52,419 nucleotides of DNA from Bacteroidota bacterium (GTDB lineage Bacteria > Bacteroidota > Bacteroidia > Chitinophagales > Chitinophagaceae), in the NCBI GenBank assembly GCA_013285905.1, contig JABDGU010000013.1:1-52419 (forward strand), given 5' to 3'. The notes below the pieces were generated by a model. That model searched no databases. It saw nothing but the letters and a program-made list of their open reading frames with translations, and was not told the origin of the DNA. Shown here one piece after another: positions 25,657 to 33,324 of the stretch (the first letter of the stretch is position 1; each line of letters starts with the position of its first letter). Position numbers and translations under genes: made by a program.

Positions 25657-25770
25657 TTATTTTAATGAAATGTCGCGGATGAATTCATCTTTTGTGGGCA
25701 GGCGTTCCGCATAACCTGCTGCAAAGATATTGGAATCTACTTTACTGGCAAAATTGCCTGGACAGATATG
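25657..25770 (-). pseudogene. Remnant: C-terminal ~37 codons of a DUF1016/YhcG-like nuclease gene
   Basis: On the minus strand an open frame without a start codon encodes about 37 residues ending SNIFAAGYAERLPTKDEF plus IRDISLK and a TAA at 25659-25657. It is closed upstream by an in-frame stop at about 25777. The NIFxxxYxxxLPTxxEFxxxI pattern resembles the very end of DUF1016/YhcG-type PDDEXK nucleases. No other part of such a gene remains here. The family assignment is tentative; that it is decayed coding DNA is more likely than not. Confidence 0.4.
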
Positions 25771-25858
25771 TTACATAATTATTAAAACAAGAAGCTTTAT
25801 AGCCAAAATGTAATAATATCGTGTATCCTAACGTTAAGAAATATTATTGGTATTTAAT

Positions 25859-26593
25859 ATGAATTCTGCCGTCCCAACTATTTGCATACTCATGTCTACC
25901 TTGATATTCCTGTTTGCAGAAAGAATATTTCCAGGCAGGGAATTGCCAAAATCTAAGGGCTGGTACCTAAGGGCATTATTAATAAATGCCTCCCAGGTCT
26001 TAATTACTTTTTCAACAAATAAAATGTGGGTGAAACTATTAGGTGCCTGCTCTGTTCTTCATTTGGCGAATATTAAATTGCCGGTTTTAGAAGGTTTTAT
26101 TGCCTGGTTTATAGGCACTTTCTTTTTTTATTGGTGGCACAGGTTGCGCCATGTAAATGGCTTTTGGCAGGTTTTTCATCAATTACACCACTCGCCGCAG
26201 CGTATAGAAGCGCTAACTTCATTTTACAAGCATCCTCTCGAAATATTATCTGATTCGTTATTGAGCGCTTTGGTGATGTATTTGTTACTGGGGGTTTCAC
26301 TTGAAGGTGGCTTATGGTTCAATTTTTTTGCAGCAACAGGAGAATACTTTTATCATTCAAATATCAAGTCTCCCAAATGGCTCAAATATTTTATTCAAAC
26401 GCCGGAACTTCATTCTGTCCACCATGAATTAAACGTACACAAGTACAACTTCTCAGATATACCCTTATGGGATAAACTGTTCGGCACTTACAAGGATACT
26501 GATGAGTTTGCTAAGCAATGTGGCTTTCCAAATAACAACGAGAAAAAGGTAATTAAAATGCTCTTGTTTAAAGATGTTTATAATGATGAATAA
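25859..26593 (+). CDS. Sterol desaturase / fatty-acid hydroxylase superfamily protein
   Basis: A 244-residue integral membrane di-iron oxygenase-type protein. Four membrane segments are visible, and the eight-His metal motif is complete: HRLRH (in WWHRLRHVNGFW), HQLHHSPQ, and further HSVHH near residue 180, plus an H in YFYHSN. Family members hydroxylate or desaturate lipids, sterols or carotenoids. The substrate is unknown. ATG 25859 (MNSAVPTICI) is preferred to an in-frame TTG at 25847. Convergent with the alpha/beta hydrolase, 3 bp between stops. Confidence 0.88.
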   Translation: MNSAVPTICILMSTLIFLFAERIFPGRELPKSKGWYLRALLINASQVLITFSTNKMWVKLLGACSVLHLANIKLPVLEGFIAWFIGTFFFYWWHRLRHVNGFWQVFHQLHHSPQRIEALTSFYKHPLEILSDSLLSALVMYLLLGVSLEGGLWFNFFAATGEYFYHSNIKSPKWLKYFIQTPELHSVHHELNVHKYNFSDIPLWDKLFGTYKDTDEFAKQCGFPNNNEKKVIKMLLFKDVYNDE

Positions 26594-26595
26594 TG

Positions 26596-27546
26596 CTATT
26601 GAGCATTTAGAAAGGCAAGTACGTTTTTGTTCCATTCGTCCCTGTATTTTCTCAGATAATCGTCGTGACCTGCAAGCGGATAGGTAATCAGTTTTTTCGG
26701 GCATGGCAGTTTGCTGAATATTTCGTCCGTTTCATCTCTGCCTACCCTGTCGTCCTTTTCACCATATTGCAAAAGCGTAGGGCAATGTATGTATTTTGCG
26801 TAGGCGACCGGGTTGTGCGAAAAGCCCCAGAACCCATTTTCAAGCCCTCCCCAAAATACAAGAAACGCAGCCAATGGAAATGGTGGCACATGCAACATAT
26901 GAAAACGCGCTACAACTGTTTTGTACATAGTAGCGAAGGGGCATTCAATAATAATTGCATCAGGATTAATGTTGTAGTCCTTTATAGCTTTCATAATAGC
27001 TACAGCTCCTAATGAACTGCCGTATAGGTATGTAGGCAATTGGTTTTGTGACTTTATATATTCATAACAGGTTTTCACTTCTTCTGCTTCTTTATATCCA
27101 ATAGTAGTCAAATTTCCTTCAGAACCACCGGAACCCATAAAATCAACGAGTAAACAATTATAGCCGTTCCTTATAAATATATCCGCCCTTTCTATTAGTG
27201 CAGATTTATTACTTGTATATCCATGGAATAATAAAACATTTCCTTTTGCTTGTGTTATCGACGGGATAAACCAGCATTCTATTTTTACATTACTCTGAAG
27301 ATTTATTGTTTTAAATTGATAAGGTGGGATAATTGTGTTTTGTGGCCTGGGGTTATCAACACCCAGGAACAAGGTCTTTATTTTTTCACCGATTGTAAGA
27401 TGCATCTTATCCATTCGGGTCCCTTCTTTGCTGTAATGGGTGAATTTATAAGCATGAAATGCGGAAAGGATATTTGCCAATAGAAATATTGCAAATGCAA
27501 AGGCTATAATTCTTTTGGATATTCTCTTGAATGCAATGTTTGCCAT
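26596..27546 (-). CDS. Membrane-anchored alpha/beta hydrolase
   Basis: A 316-residue hydrolase with an N-terminal membrane anchor (13-29), then the hydrolase core: LLFHGYTSN oxyanion block (105-113), nucleophile elbow YGSSLGA with Ser178, acid in GEKDDRV and catalytic His in AGHDDYL near the C-terminus. It resembles the BAAT/Bem46-type serine hydrolases that act on small esters or acyl-lipids; substrate unknown. The pth gene starts in the same direction 588 bp upstream, and the stop of pth (27574) is 28 bp upstream of this start, so the two are probably co-transcribed. Confidence 0.88.
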   Translation of the reverse strand: MANIAFKRISKRIIAFAFAIFLLANILSAFHAYKFTHYSKEGTRMDKMHLTIGEKIKTLFLGVDNPRPQNTIIPPYQFKTINLQSNVKIECWFIPSITQAKGNVLLFHGYTSNKSALIERADIFIRNGYNCLLVDFMGSGGSEGNLTTIGYKEAEEVKTCYEYIKSQNQLPTYLYGSSLGAVAIMKAIKDYNINPDAIIIECPFATMYKTVVARFHMLHVPPFPLAAFLVFWGGLENGFWGFSHNPVAYAKYIHCPTLLQYGEKDDRVGRDETDEIFSKLPCPKKLITYPLAGHDDYLRKYRDEWNKNVLAFLNAQ

Positions 27547-27573
27547 AAAAGCCCCTTTAGGGGTTTGGGGTAT

Positions 27574-28134
27574 TTATTTATTATAAACATTCATCGTCTT
27601 CTCTAGTCCCACCGTGGCAAAGCTTTCAATAATGTCCACACATTTCAGCAGTTTTTCCTTTACTACCGGCATTTCGCTGGGTGTCCATCTGCCCAATACA
27701 AATTCCACTTGTTTCCCTTTAGGAAAATTATTGCCCACACCAAACCTCAGGCGTGGGTATTTATTGGTTTGCAGTATAAGATCAATATTCTTCAGGCCAT
27801 TATGCCCGGCATCATTTCCCCCTGGTCGCAGCCTTAGTGTGTCTAATGGCAAAGCAAGGTCATCCAGCGCCACTAAAACATTTTCCAGTGGTATTTTCTC
27901 TTTGTCCATCCAGTATTTCACAGCCTTGCCGCTCAGGTTCATATAGGTGGTGGGCTTTATAACGACAAATGTTTTGCCTTTCCATTTCAGCTCTGCTACA
28001 AATGCATGGCGGTCTAAGCGGTAAGAGCCACCATGTTTTATAACGAACATATCTGCTATTTCAAAGCCTATATTATGCCGCGTAGCATCATATTCACTGC
28101 CTATATTGCCCAACCCTGCTATCAGGAATTTCAT
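27574..28134 (-). CDS. pth: Peptidyl-tRNA hydrolase
   Basis: Releases tRNA from peptidyl-tRNA that drops off ribosomes. The 186-residue product carries the family signatures: GLGNIGSEYDATRHNIGF with catalytic His20, KPTTYMNLSGKAV, the DDLALP acidic turn and GGNDAGHNGLKNI. Start ATG 28134 is set by the fold, which begins MKFLIAGLGN; a longer in-frame start at 28236 would add 34 residues unrelated to the family. A TATCTTAG -7-like element lies at 28141-28148. In many bacteria pth sits next to prs and the L25 gene; here they are separated by the MFS gene. Confidence 0.96.
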   Translation of the reverse strand: MKFLIAGLGNIGSEYDATRHNIGFEIADMFVIKHGGSYRLDRHAFVAELKWKGKTFVVIKPTTYMNLSGKAVKYWMDKEKIPLENVLVALDDLALPLDTLRLRPGGNDAGHNGLKNIDLILQTNKYPRLRFGVGNNFPKGKQVEFVLGRWTPSEMPVVKEKLLKCVDIIESFATVGLEKTMNVYNK

Positions 28135-28237
28135 ACTGCTAAGATAGTTAATTGCCTGATTGCTTAATAAGTCGAAATGTTGAGAAGTTGATTTGCTGAG
28201 AGCTTCGTGTGTATTTGCCCGATATGCTGGTAGCAAT

Positions 28238-28303
28238 GTCCCGGTAGGGACTGGATATTGGTAGAAAATAAGATAATCACATCACCCGTCCCGTATGGGA
28301 CGG
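28238..28303. repeat. Pair of GTCCC-type palindromic repeats
   Basis: GTCCCGGTAGGGAC at 28238-28251 and CCGTCCC-GTAT-GGGACGG at 28286-28303, separated by an A/T-rich spacer. Each is an inverted repeat. They lie between pth and the MFS gene, in a 281-bp gene-free gap where I see nothing else. Confidence 0.65.
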
Positions 28304-28415
28304 TATATTTTATAGTATTGTACAAGTAACGTGATACTAATATTACTATAACTATCGCCATTTGTTTCCCCCTTTTTCGTACCTTGTCGCCTCTTAAAAA
28401 TTTACAACCATCACT

Positions 28416-29687
28416 ATGGAGGATATTATAGCAGAGACGACAGAAAAAAGCAAACCTAAAAAACACGTTTTCAGCAAATACGATGGCTTCGTCATAGCCA
28501 TGCTTGCAGTGCTCCAGTTTACCATCATTCTTGATTTTATGGTACTCTCACCGCTGGGTGCCATACTTATGCCGGCGCTCCATGTCTCTACTTCAAAATT
28601 CGGGTCCGTAGTATCAGCCTATGCTTTCAGCGCGGGTATCTCAGGCTTGCTGGCCGCAGGTTTTGCTGATAAGTTCGACCGTAAAAAGCTGCTCCTGTTT
28701 TTTTATACAGGGTTTATTATAGGTACTTTTTTATGCGGCTTTGCAAATACTTACGGTTTCCTCTTGGGTGCAAGGATCGTCACGGGTTTATTTGGCGGGG
28801 TTATCGGCTCTATCAGCTTTGCGATTATTACAGACCTCTTCAAAATGGAAGTTAGGGGCCGTGTCATGGGCTTTGTACAAATGGCCTTTGCCGCCAGCCA
28901 GGTACTTGGTTTGCCCATAGGCCTGGTGCTTGCCAACAGATGGGGCTGGCACGCGCCCTTTATCATGATAGCAGGTTTCAGTATCCTTTCCTGGATCGTG
29001 ATTTTTATTTTTCTGCGCCCTGTAACCGGCCATTTGCATCTGCGGAAAGCCGACCATAAGGCCTTTCATCATTTATATAAAACAGTATCCAACCCGGAGT
29101 ATCTTAAAACTTTTATAGCCACCATCTTATTGGCAACAGGTGGTTTTATGCTTATGCCATTCGGTAGCGCCTTTGGTATTAATAACTTAGGTATTACACT
29201 GAAACAACTACCCATTTTATACGGTGTTACAGGTGTCTCCGCAATTATCTTTGGCCCATTATGGGGCAAGCTCAGCGATAAAATAGGCAAGTATAAAGTG
29301 TTTTGTATTGGCACAGCTATCACTGTTATTATGGTAGCGGTATATACCAACCTGGGTATCACACCCCTGTGGCTTGTGATTCTTATTAATGTGTTTCTGT
29401 TTGCCGGCATTACCTCCAGGATGGTCTCCGCCTCCGCTTTGATATCCGGCATTCCTGATCCGCAGGATAGGGGTGCATTCATGGGTATCAACTCATCAGT
29501 ACAGCAAATATCAGGCGGCATTGCCTCCATGTGTGCTGGCCTCATAGTGGTGCAGGAAACCAGTGGCTACATTGAGCATTATAATATTTTAGGCCTGGTT
29601 GTTATCGCTGCGCTGCTGATAACTGTCTCTATGTTCTATTTTATTAACAAACGTGTGGCAAGCAAATTGCACAAGGCTATCGTTTAA
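28416..29687 (+). CDS. MFS efflux transporter (DHA1/AraJ-like)
   Basis: A 423-residue, 12-helix major facilitator protein. The loop 2-3 signature GLLAAGFADKFDRKKLL matches the MFS motif (G-x-x-x-D-R-x-G/K-R-R/K-K), and the antiporter-type motif C region is at FIIGTFLCGFANTYGF to GSISFAIITDLF. The domain halves are joined by a basic loop (HLHLRKADHKAF). It resembles arabinose-efflux or drug-efflux permeases; substrate unknown. It reads opposite to rplY and pth, flanked by palindromic repeats on both sides, suggesting insertion. Confidence 0.9.
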   Translation: MEDIIAETTEKSKPKKHVFSKYDGFVIAMLAVLQFTIILDFMVLSPLGAILMPALHVSTSKFGSVVSAYAFSAGISGLLAAGFADKFDRKKLLLFFYTGFIIGTFLCGFANTYGFLLGARIVTGLFGGVIGSISFAIITDLFKMEVRGRVMGFVQMAFAASQVLGLPIGLVLANRWGWHAPFIMIAGFSILSWIVIFIFLRPVTGHLHLRKADHKAFHHLYKTVSNPEYLKTFIATILLATGGFMLMPFGSAFGINNLGITLKQLPILYGVTGVSAIIFGPLWGKLSDKIGKYKVFCIGTAITVIMVAVYTNLGITPLWLVILINVFLFAGITSRMVSASALISGIPDPQDRGAFMGINSSVQQISGGIASMCAGLIVVQETSGYIEHYNILGLVVIAALLITVSMFYFINKRVASKLHKAIV

Positions 29688-29699
29688 AATGATAGCAAC

Positions 29700-29731
29700 G
29701 CCGTCAGTACGCTTTTTTAGCGTCAGACGGC
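29700..29731. repeat. Palindromic repeat, family C (GCCGTCTGACGC type)
   Basis: Imperfect hairpin GCCGTCAG...CAGACGGC. On the minus strand it aligns with copies at 38960-38992 and 40223-40254 over the whole length. Confidence 0.75.
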
Positions 29732-29761
29732 TTGCGTTGAGTGAGCGACAGAAAGAGACAT

Positions 29762-29793
29762 AAAAAAATCCCCGCCTCAAAGGCAGGGATTTT
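29762..29793 (-). terminator. Rho-independent terminator of rplY
   Basis: Arms AAAATCCCcGCCT and AGGCaGGGATTTT around a CAA loop with one mismatch. On the minus strand it is followed by a run of seven T, so it terminates the prs-rplY unit 50 bp after the rplY stop. Confidence 0.8.
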
Positions 29794-29810
29794 GTAAAGC
29801 TATTATTAAG

Positions 29811-29837
29811 CCTCTCCTTCGGAGAGGTTTGGAGAGG
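29811..29837. repeat. Palindromic repeat, family D (CCTCTCC type)
   Basis: CCTCTCC-TTC-GGAGAGG followed by TTTGGAGAGG. It lies directly at the end of rplY. Related units occur at 39011, 40086 and 40151. Confidence 0.6.
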
Positions 29838-29841
29838 TCTC

Positions 29842-30510
29842 TTATTTTTTTGCTGCTGGCTTAGCGGCTGCTCCTGCTGCCGGTTTAGCCGCTGCGGCTG
29901 CTGCCGGAGCTCCTGCCGCTGGTTTAGCTGCTCCTGCTGCTGGTTTCGCTTCTTCTTCAACCTTCAGGGCACGGGTAGTAACAACTGATGCTACCGGGAT
30001 ACGGGGAGAATTCATAACCTCCATATTTTCAGCTATCACTTCTTCCACACGTATGTTGCCATGCAATTCCAGTTTATCGAGTTTCACTTCGATAGACTCA
30101 CGCAAGTGTTTAGGATACGCGCGTACTTTCAAAGATTTCAATTTCAGTTCCAGGCGGCCACCGTCTTTTACCCCTTGTGCCGTGCCTGTGAAATGCAATG
30201 GCAGCGTTGCAATTACCTTACGGTCTTCTACCAGTTCCAGGAAGTCAACATGGTTCAGTTCATCTGTAACCACATCAAATTGCAGGTCTTTCATAATAGT
30301 GCGGTATTCTTTACCGTCTACATTGATCTCTGCGATCTGGAAATCAGGTGTGTACACCAGGTGGCGGAATGCGATAACCGGTGCTGTGAAATGGATGGTG
30401 TCTTTACCACCATAGATAACTGCGGGTACTAAACCCTCAGAACGGACATGGCGTGTAGCTTTTTTGCCTAATCCGCTTCTGCTTTTTCCTTCAATTTTTA
30501 CACTTTTCAT
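29842..30510 (-). CDS. rplY: 50S ribosomal protein L25 / general stress protein Ctc
   Basis: 5S rRNA-binding ribosomal protein of the long (Ctc/TL5) form, 222 residues. The L25 domain (1-90: KIEGKSRSGLGKKATRHVR, VPAVIYGGKD) is followed by the C-terminal beta domain, with a KVDFLELVE segment and HVDFLE. The last ~40 residues form a low-complexity tail of KPAAGA units ending KPAAKK, which resembles histone-H1-like or RNA-binding basic tails. The start at 30510 is chosen because the fold begins MKSVKIEGKS; a longer frame from 30558 would be unrelated. Downstream of prs in the same direction, ends at a strong terminator. Confidence 0.93.
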   Translation of the reverse strand: MKSVKIEGKSRSGLGKKATRHVRSEGLVPAVIYGGKDTIHFTAPVIAFRHLVYTPDFQIAEINVDGKEYRTIMKDLQFDVVTDELNHVDFLELVEDRKVIATLPLHFTGTAQGVKDGGRLELKLKSLKVRAYPKHLRESIEVKLDKLELHGNIRVEEVIAENMEVMNSPRIPVASVVTTRALKVEEEAKPAAGAAKPAAGAPAAAAAAKPAAGAAAKPAAKK

Positions 30511-30643
30511 TTTTAGTGTTTTTGTTCTTTCAGCGCCGGGCGATAACCCGTCAAACATCCTGGCGTTGAAATGCTATTTTTAAAAAGGTTCGGCTTTGCG
30601 CCGGACAGGTTTTGTTGTATAAACAGTCGTTTTTTTATTTTTC

Positions 30644-31612
30644 TTAAAACAGCTTTGTTTCCATTTCATTGCTTTTACGCCCATGAATGAATAAAGAGCT
30701 GATCGATTTATTTTCAAATGTATTGCGGATGGCAACTGCAAAAAGCTCTTCCGTTGGCAATACTTTTATTTTGCTGCATTGTTGTTTCAGAGGTATCGTA
30801 TCGCACACAACCAGTTCTTCCAGCTCCGAATTTTCAATGTTCTCATAAGCTTTTCCGCTTAGCACCGGGTGGGTACAAAATGCGCGTACTGATAATGCGC
30901 CGCGTTCTTTTAATACCTGGGCCGATTTGCAAAGTGTACCTGCCGTATCACAAATATCATCTATCAACACTATATTCCGCCCCGTTACATCACCTATCAC
31001 TGTCATCGCTGCTATCTCGTTGGCGCGTTTACGTTGTTTGTCGCAGATCACCATTTCTGCCTCAAAATACTTCGCAACTTCACGTACACGATTGGTACTT
31101 CCCACATCGGGGGACGCGAAGGTAAGGTTTTTTATCTTAAGATTTTCAATATAGGGGATGAAAATGGCCGATGCGTCAAGGTGGTCAACAGGTATATCAA
31201 AAAAACCTTGAATTTGTGGCGCATGAAGGTCCATCGTCATAACACGGTTTGCTCCTGCTGTAGTAAGCAGGTTGGCCACCAGCTTCGATGCTATAGATAC
31301 ACGTGGCTTGTCCTTTCGGTCCTGCCTTGCAAACCCGAAATAGGGTATTACAGCCGTTATATAGCCGGCAGATGCACGGCGCGCGGCATCTATCATCATC
31401 AATAACTCAAACAGGTTATCCGAAGGGGCAAATGTAGATTGCACCAGGAAAACATAATCTCCACGTATAGACTCCTGGAACACAGGCTGGAACTCCCCAT
31501 CGCTGAACCTGTTTACCTCTATCTTACCCAATGGTTTACCAAAATGCTTGGCAATGTGCTCGGCAAGGTATTTAGAGCCTGTACCTGAAAATATCTTTAC
31601 GGATGACTGCAT
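30644..31612 (-). CDS. prs: Ribose-phosphate pyrophosphokinase
   Basis: Makes PRPP from ribose-5-phosphate and ATP for nucleotide, His and Trp synthesis. The 322-residue product has the N-terminal SGTGSKYLAEHIAKHFG, the ATP-site FGFARQDRKDKPR and MDLHAPQIQGFFD blocks, and the PRPP loop VLIDDICDTAGT. ATG 31612 begins MQSSVKIFSGTG; the upstream in-frame start at 31660 is rejected because it lies before the -7 element. prs and rplY read together, with a 133-bp spacer. Confidence 0.96.
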   Translation of the reverse strand: MQSSVKIFSGTGSKYLAEHIAKHFGKPLGKIEVNRFSDGEFQPVFQESIRGDYVFLVQSTFAPSDNLFELLMMIDAARRASAGYITAVIPYFGFARQDRKDKPRVSIASKLVANLLTTAGANRVMTMDLHAPQIQGFFDIPVDHLDASAIFIPYIENLKIKNLTFASPDVGSTNRVREVAKYFEAEMVICDKQRKRANEIAAMTVIGDVTGRNIVLIDDICDTAGTLCKSAQVLKERGALSVRAFCTHPVLSGKAYENIENSELEELVVCDTIPLKQQCSKIKVLPTEELFAVAIRNTFENKSISSLFIHGRKSNEMETKLF

Positions 31613-31631
31613 GTGTGTGTGAAATGGATTG

Positions 31632-31639
31632 CAAAGGTA
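31632..31639 (-). promoter_or_regulatory. -7 promoter element of prs
   Basis: Reads TACCTTTG on the minus strand, a perfect TAnnTTTG, 19 bp before ATG 31612; the same octamer serves pruA. Confidence 0.6.
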
Positions 31640-31801
31640 GGCATTGCAGTGTTTTATCAAAGGTTTTTTTAAGGGCTTATTTATATTAAAAATTATTATC
31701 CGCAGTAATGAAATACTGCCATATATTTGACAAAAATAATTCTACTGTAATAAAGCGGACAATGGGACTTCCATTTGCCAAAAAAATCAAAAAATATTCA
31801 A

Positions 31802-32212
31802 ATGAAACGCAACGCAACAGCCGTATGGAACGGCTCAGGAAAAGAGGGCAAAGGCACGCTCAGCACACAAAGCACTGTGCTCAATAAAACACAGTACTCA
31901 TTCAGCAGCCGTTTTGAGAACGGTGTTGGTACTAATCCCGAAGAACTGATGGCAGCAGCACATGCAGGCTGTTTTACCATGAAACTTACTTTTGTATTAG
32001 GCGCGGCAGGCTTTACTCCTGATGAAATCGAAACTACCTGTGGTATTACATTGGACAATGGTTCTATTACCAAAAGCGAGTTGACAGTAAAGGCAAAAGT
32101 GCCCGGTATCGATGCTGCAAAATTTCAGGAATGTGCTGCAGATGCCAAAGCAAATTGCCCTGTATCCAAAGCATACAATTGCGAAATAACTATGGACGCC
32201 TCTTTGGCATAA
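31802..32212 (+). CDS. OsmC/Ohr-family thiol peroxidase-like protein
   Basis: A 136-residue OsmC-type protein that probably reduces organic hydroperoxides. The two catalytic cysteines are present: Cys57 in AAHAGCFTMKL and Cys119 in KANCPVSKAYNC. The N-terminus (MKRNATAVWNGSGKEGKG) fits the OsmC group rather than Ohr. ATG 31802 is preferred to an in-frame TTG at 31775, which has no family similarity. Monocistronic, ending at a hairpin terminator. Confidence 0.93.
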   Translation: MKRNATAVWNGSGKEGKGTLSTQSTVLNKTQYSFSSRFENGVGTNPEELMAAAHAGCFTMKLTFVLGAAGFTPDEIETTCGITLDNGSITKSELTVKAKVPGIDAAKFQECAADAKANCPVSKAYNCEITMDASLA

Positions 32213-32239
32213 ATATTTTTATCAAGCGCTTATTTATTT

Positions 32240-32267
32240 ATAAAACCGGTATGCATGCCGGTTTTAT
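32240..32267. terminator. Rho-independent terminator after osmC-like gene
   Basis: Arms ATAAAACCGG and CCGGTTTTAT around an 8-base loop, with T-rich DNA after it on both strands. Confidence 0.8.
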
Positions 32268-32500
32268 AAGTTTTATATAAGAATTTACTATAAATAACAT
32301 CTCAATAACATATTCGCTAATTGCTTATTTTTATTATTGACATGCATATTGAGCAATCAGCCATCTATTTAATTAAAAACAAAAAGAATAAGTAGTGAAA
32401 TGTTGTACTTTTCGTTTCAAAAGATGATAAAAGTCATTTGTTAGATGAAAAAGTGGAGTGATATTTGAATGTTTAATTGTCTAAAGGTTTAAAGCAGTTT

Positions 32501-33142
32501 ATGAGTTATAAGTCGTTTGTGTCAATGAATATTGCCATCATGGGGGCAGGTAAGAAGAGTGAGTCTTTGGCACGCAGTTTGGCAAGTGCGGGACATGAGA
32601 TATTCATGGGCATGAAGAACTATGATAATCCTATCTCTTATTATCTCCGCGATGCCTACGAAAATATCAATATCACTTCTGTAGAGCAGGCAGCGGCCAT
32701 GGCCGATATTATTATTGTTGCAACTCCGCTTGATGAAGTGCGCAAAACAGCTTACCTCCTGGATGATGTAAGGCGCAAAGTTGTTATTGATATCACCAGT
32801 TCTGTATCTGTGAGGTCCGAAGATTATTTGAATTCTCTCAACGCTATACGCTCCATCACCGGTTCTCCTCATGTAGTGAAATGCCTCAACTGCAAAGGGT
32901 ACGAAAACCTTATCAGTCCTTTATTCCACAACAAGGCGATTGATATGCTGGTAGTGGGCGAAAGCAAAAAAGCAAAAGAGATCGTAAAAATAATTTCCAA
33001 AGACCTTGGTATGGAAAACATCTACGATTTCGGCGACAACGACGCCACATTGCTCATGGACGAAATGGCCAAATGCTGGCACAATATTGCTATCAGGCAA
33101 AAAATGGGCAGAAAGATCACCTTCAAGGTTGAAAAACTGTAA
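32501..33142 (+). CDS. NADPH-binding (F420-dependent oxidoreductase-like) Rossmann protein
   Basis: A 213-residue protein with an N-terminal dinucleotide fold: MNIAIMGAGKKSESLARSLA (Gly-rich turn G-x-G-x-x-S), GHEIFMGMKN after strand 2, and ADIIIVATPLDEV after strand 4. It matches the NADP oxidoreductase/F420-N family (coenzyme F420-dependent oxidoreductase-like). Bacteroidota lack F420, so NADP(H) is the likely cofactor; substrate unknown. Starts ATG 32501 and ATG 32525 are both in frame; the fold itself begins at 32525. Isolated gene. Confidence 0.75.
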   Translation: MSYKSFVSMNIAIMGAGKKSESLARSLASAGHEIFMGMKNYDNPISYYLRDAYENINITSVEQAAAMADIIIVATPLDEVRKTAYLLDDVRRKVVIDITSSVSVRSEDYLNSLNAIRSITGSPHVVKCLNCKGYENLISPLFHNKAIDMLVVGESKKAKEIVKIISKDLGMENIYDFGDNDATLLMDEMAKCWHNIAIRQKMGRKITFKVEKL

Positions 33143-33173
33143 ATCCAATCAAACTTTCAAAATACATATAATA

Positions 33174-33230
33174 GCCCCGTCCTTTAGGTCGGGGATTTAA
33201 AACAACCAGATATTCCGGCTTTAGCCAAAA
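33174..33230 (+). repeat. Bipartite palindromic repeat, family B (copy 1)
   Basis: A palindrome GCCCCGTCC-TTT-AGGTCGGGG (33174-33194) followed after 22 bases by GGCTTTAGCC (33217-33226). Two more copies of this two-part unit lie inverted to each other at 47577-47714. Confidence 0.75.
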
Positions 33231-33236
33231 TAATCT

Positions 33237-33311
33237 TCCTTTGCGCCCTTTGTGAATACCCTTGTATTTTTGGGGGTAAAAAATTGCCTTTGCGCCTCTG
33301 CGTCTTTGCGA
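33237..33311 (+). repeat. CTTTGCG-type intergenic repeat
   Basis: CCTTTGCGCC at the start and TTGCCTTTGCGCCTCTGCG followed by TCTTTGCG at the end. This wording is a widely dispersed intergenic repeat in Bacteroidota from memory. No gene overlaps it. Confidence 0.45.
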
Positions 33312-33324
33312 TAAAAGCGTTCTC

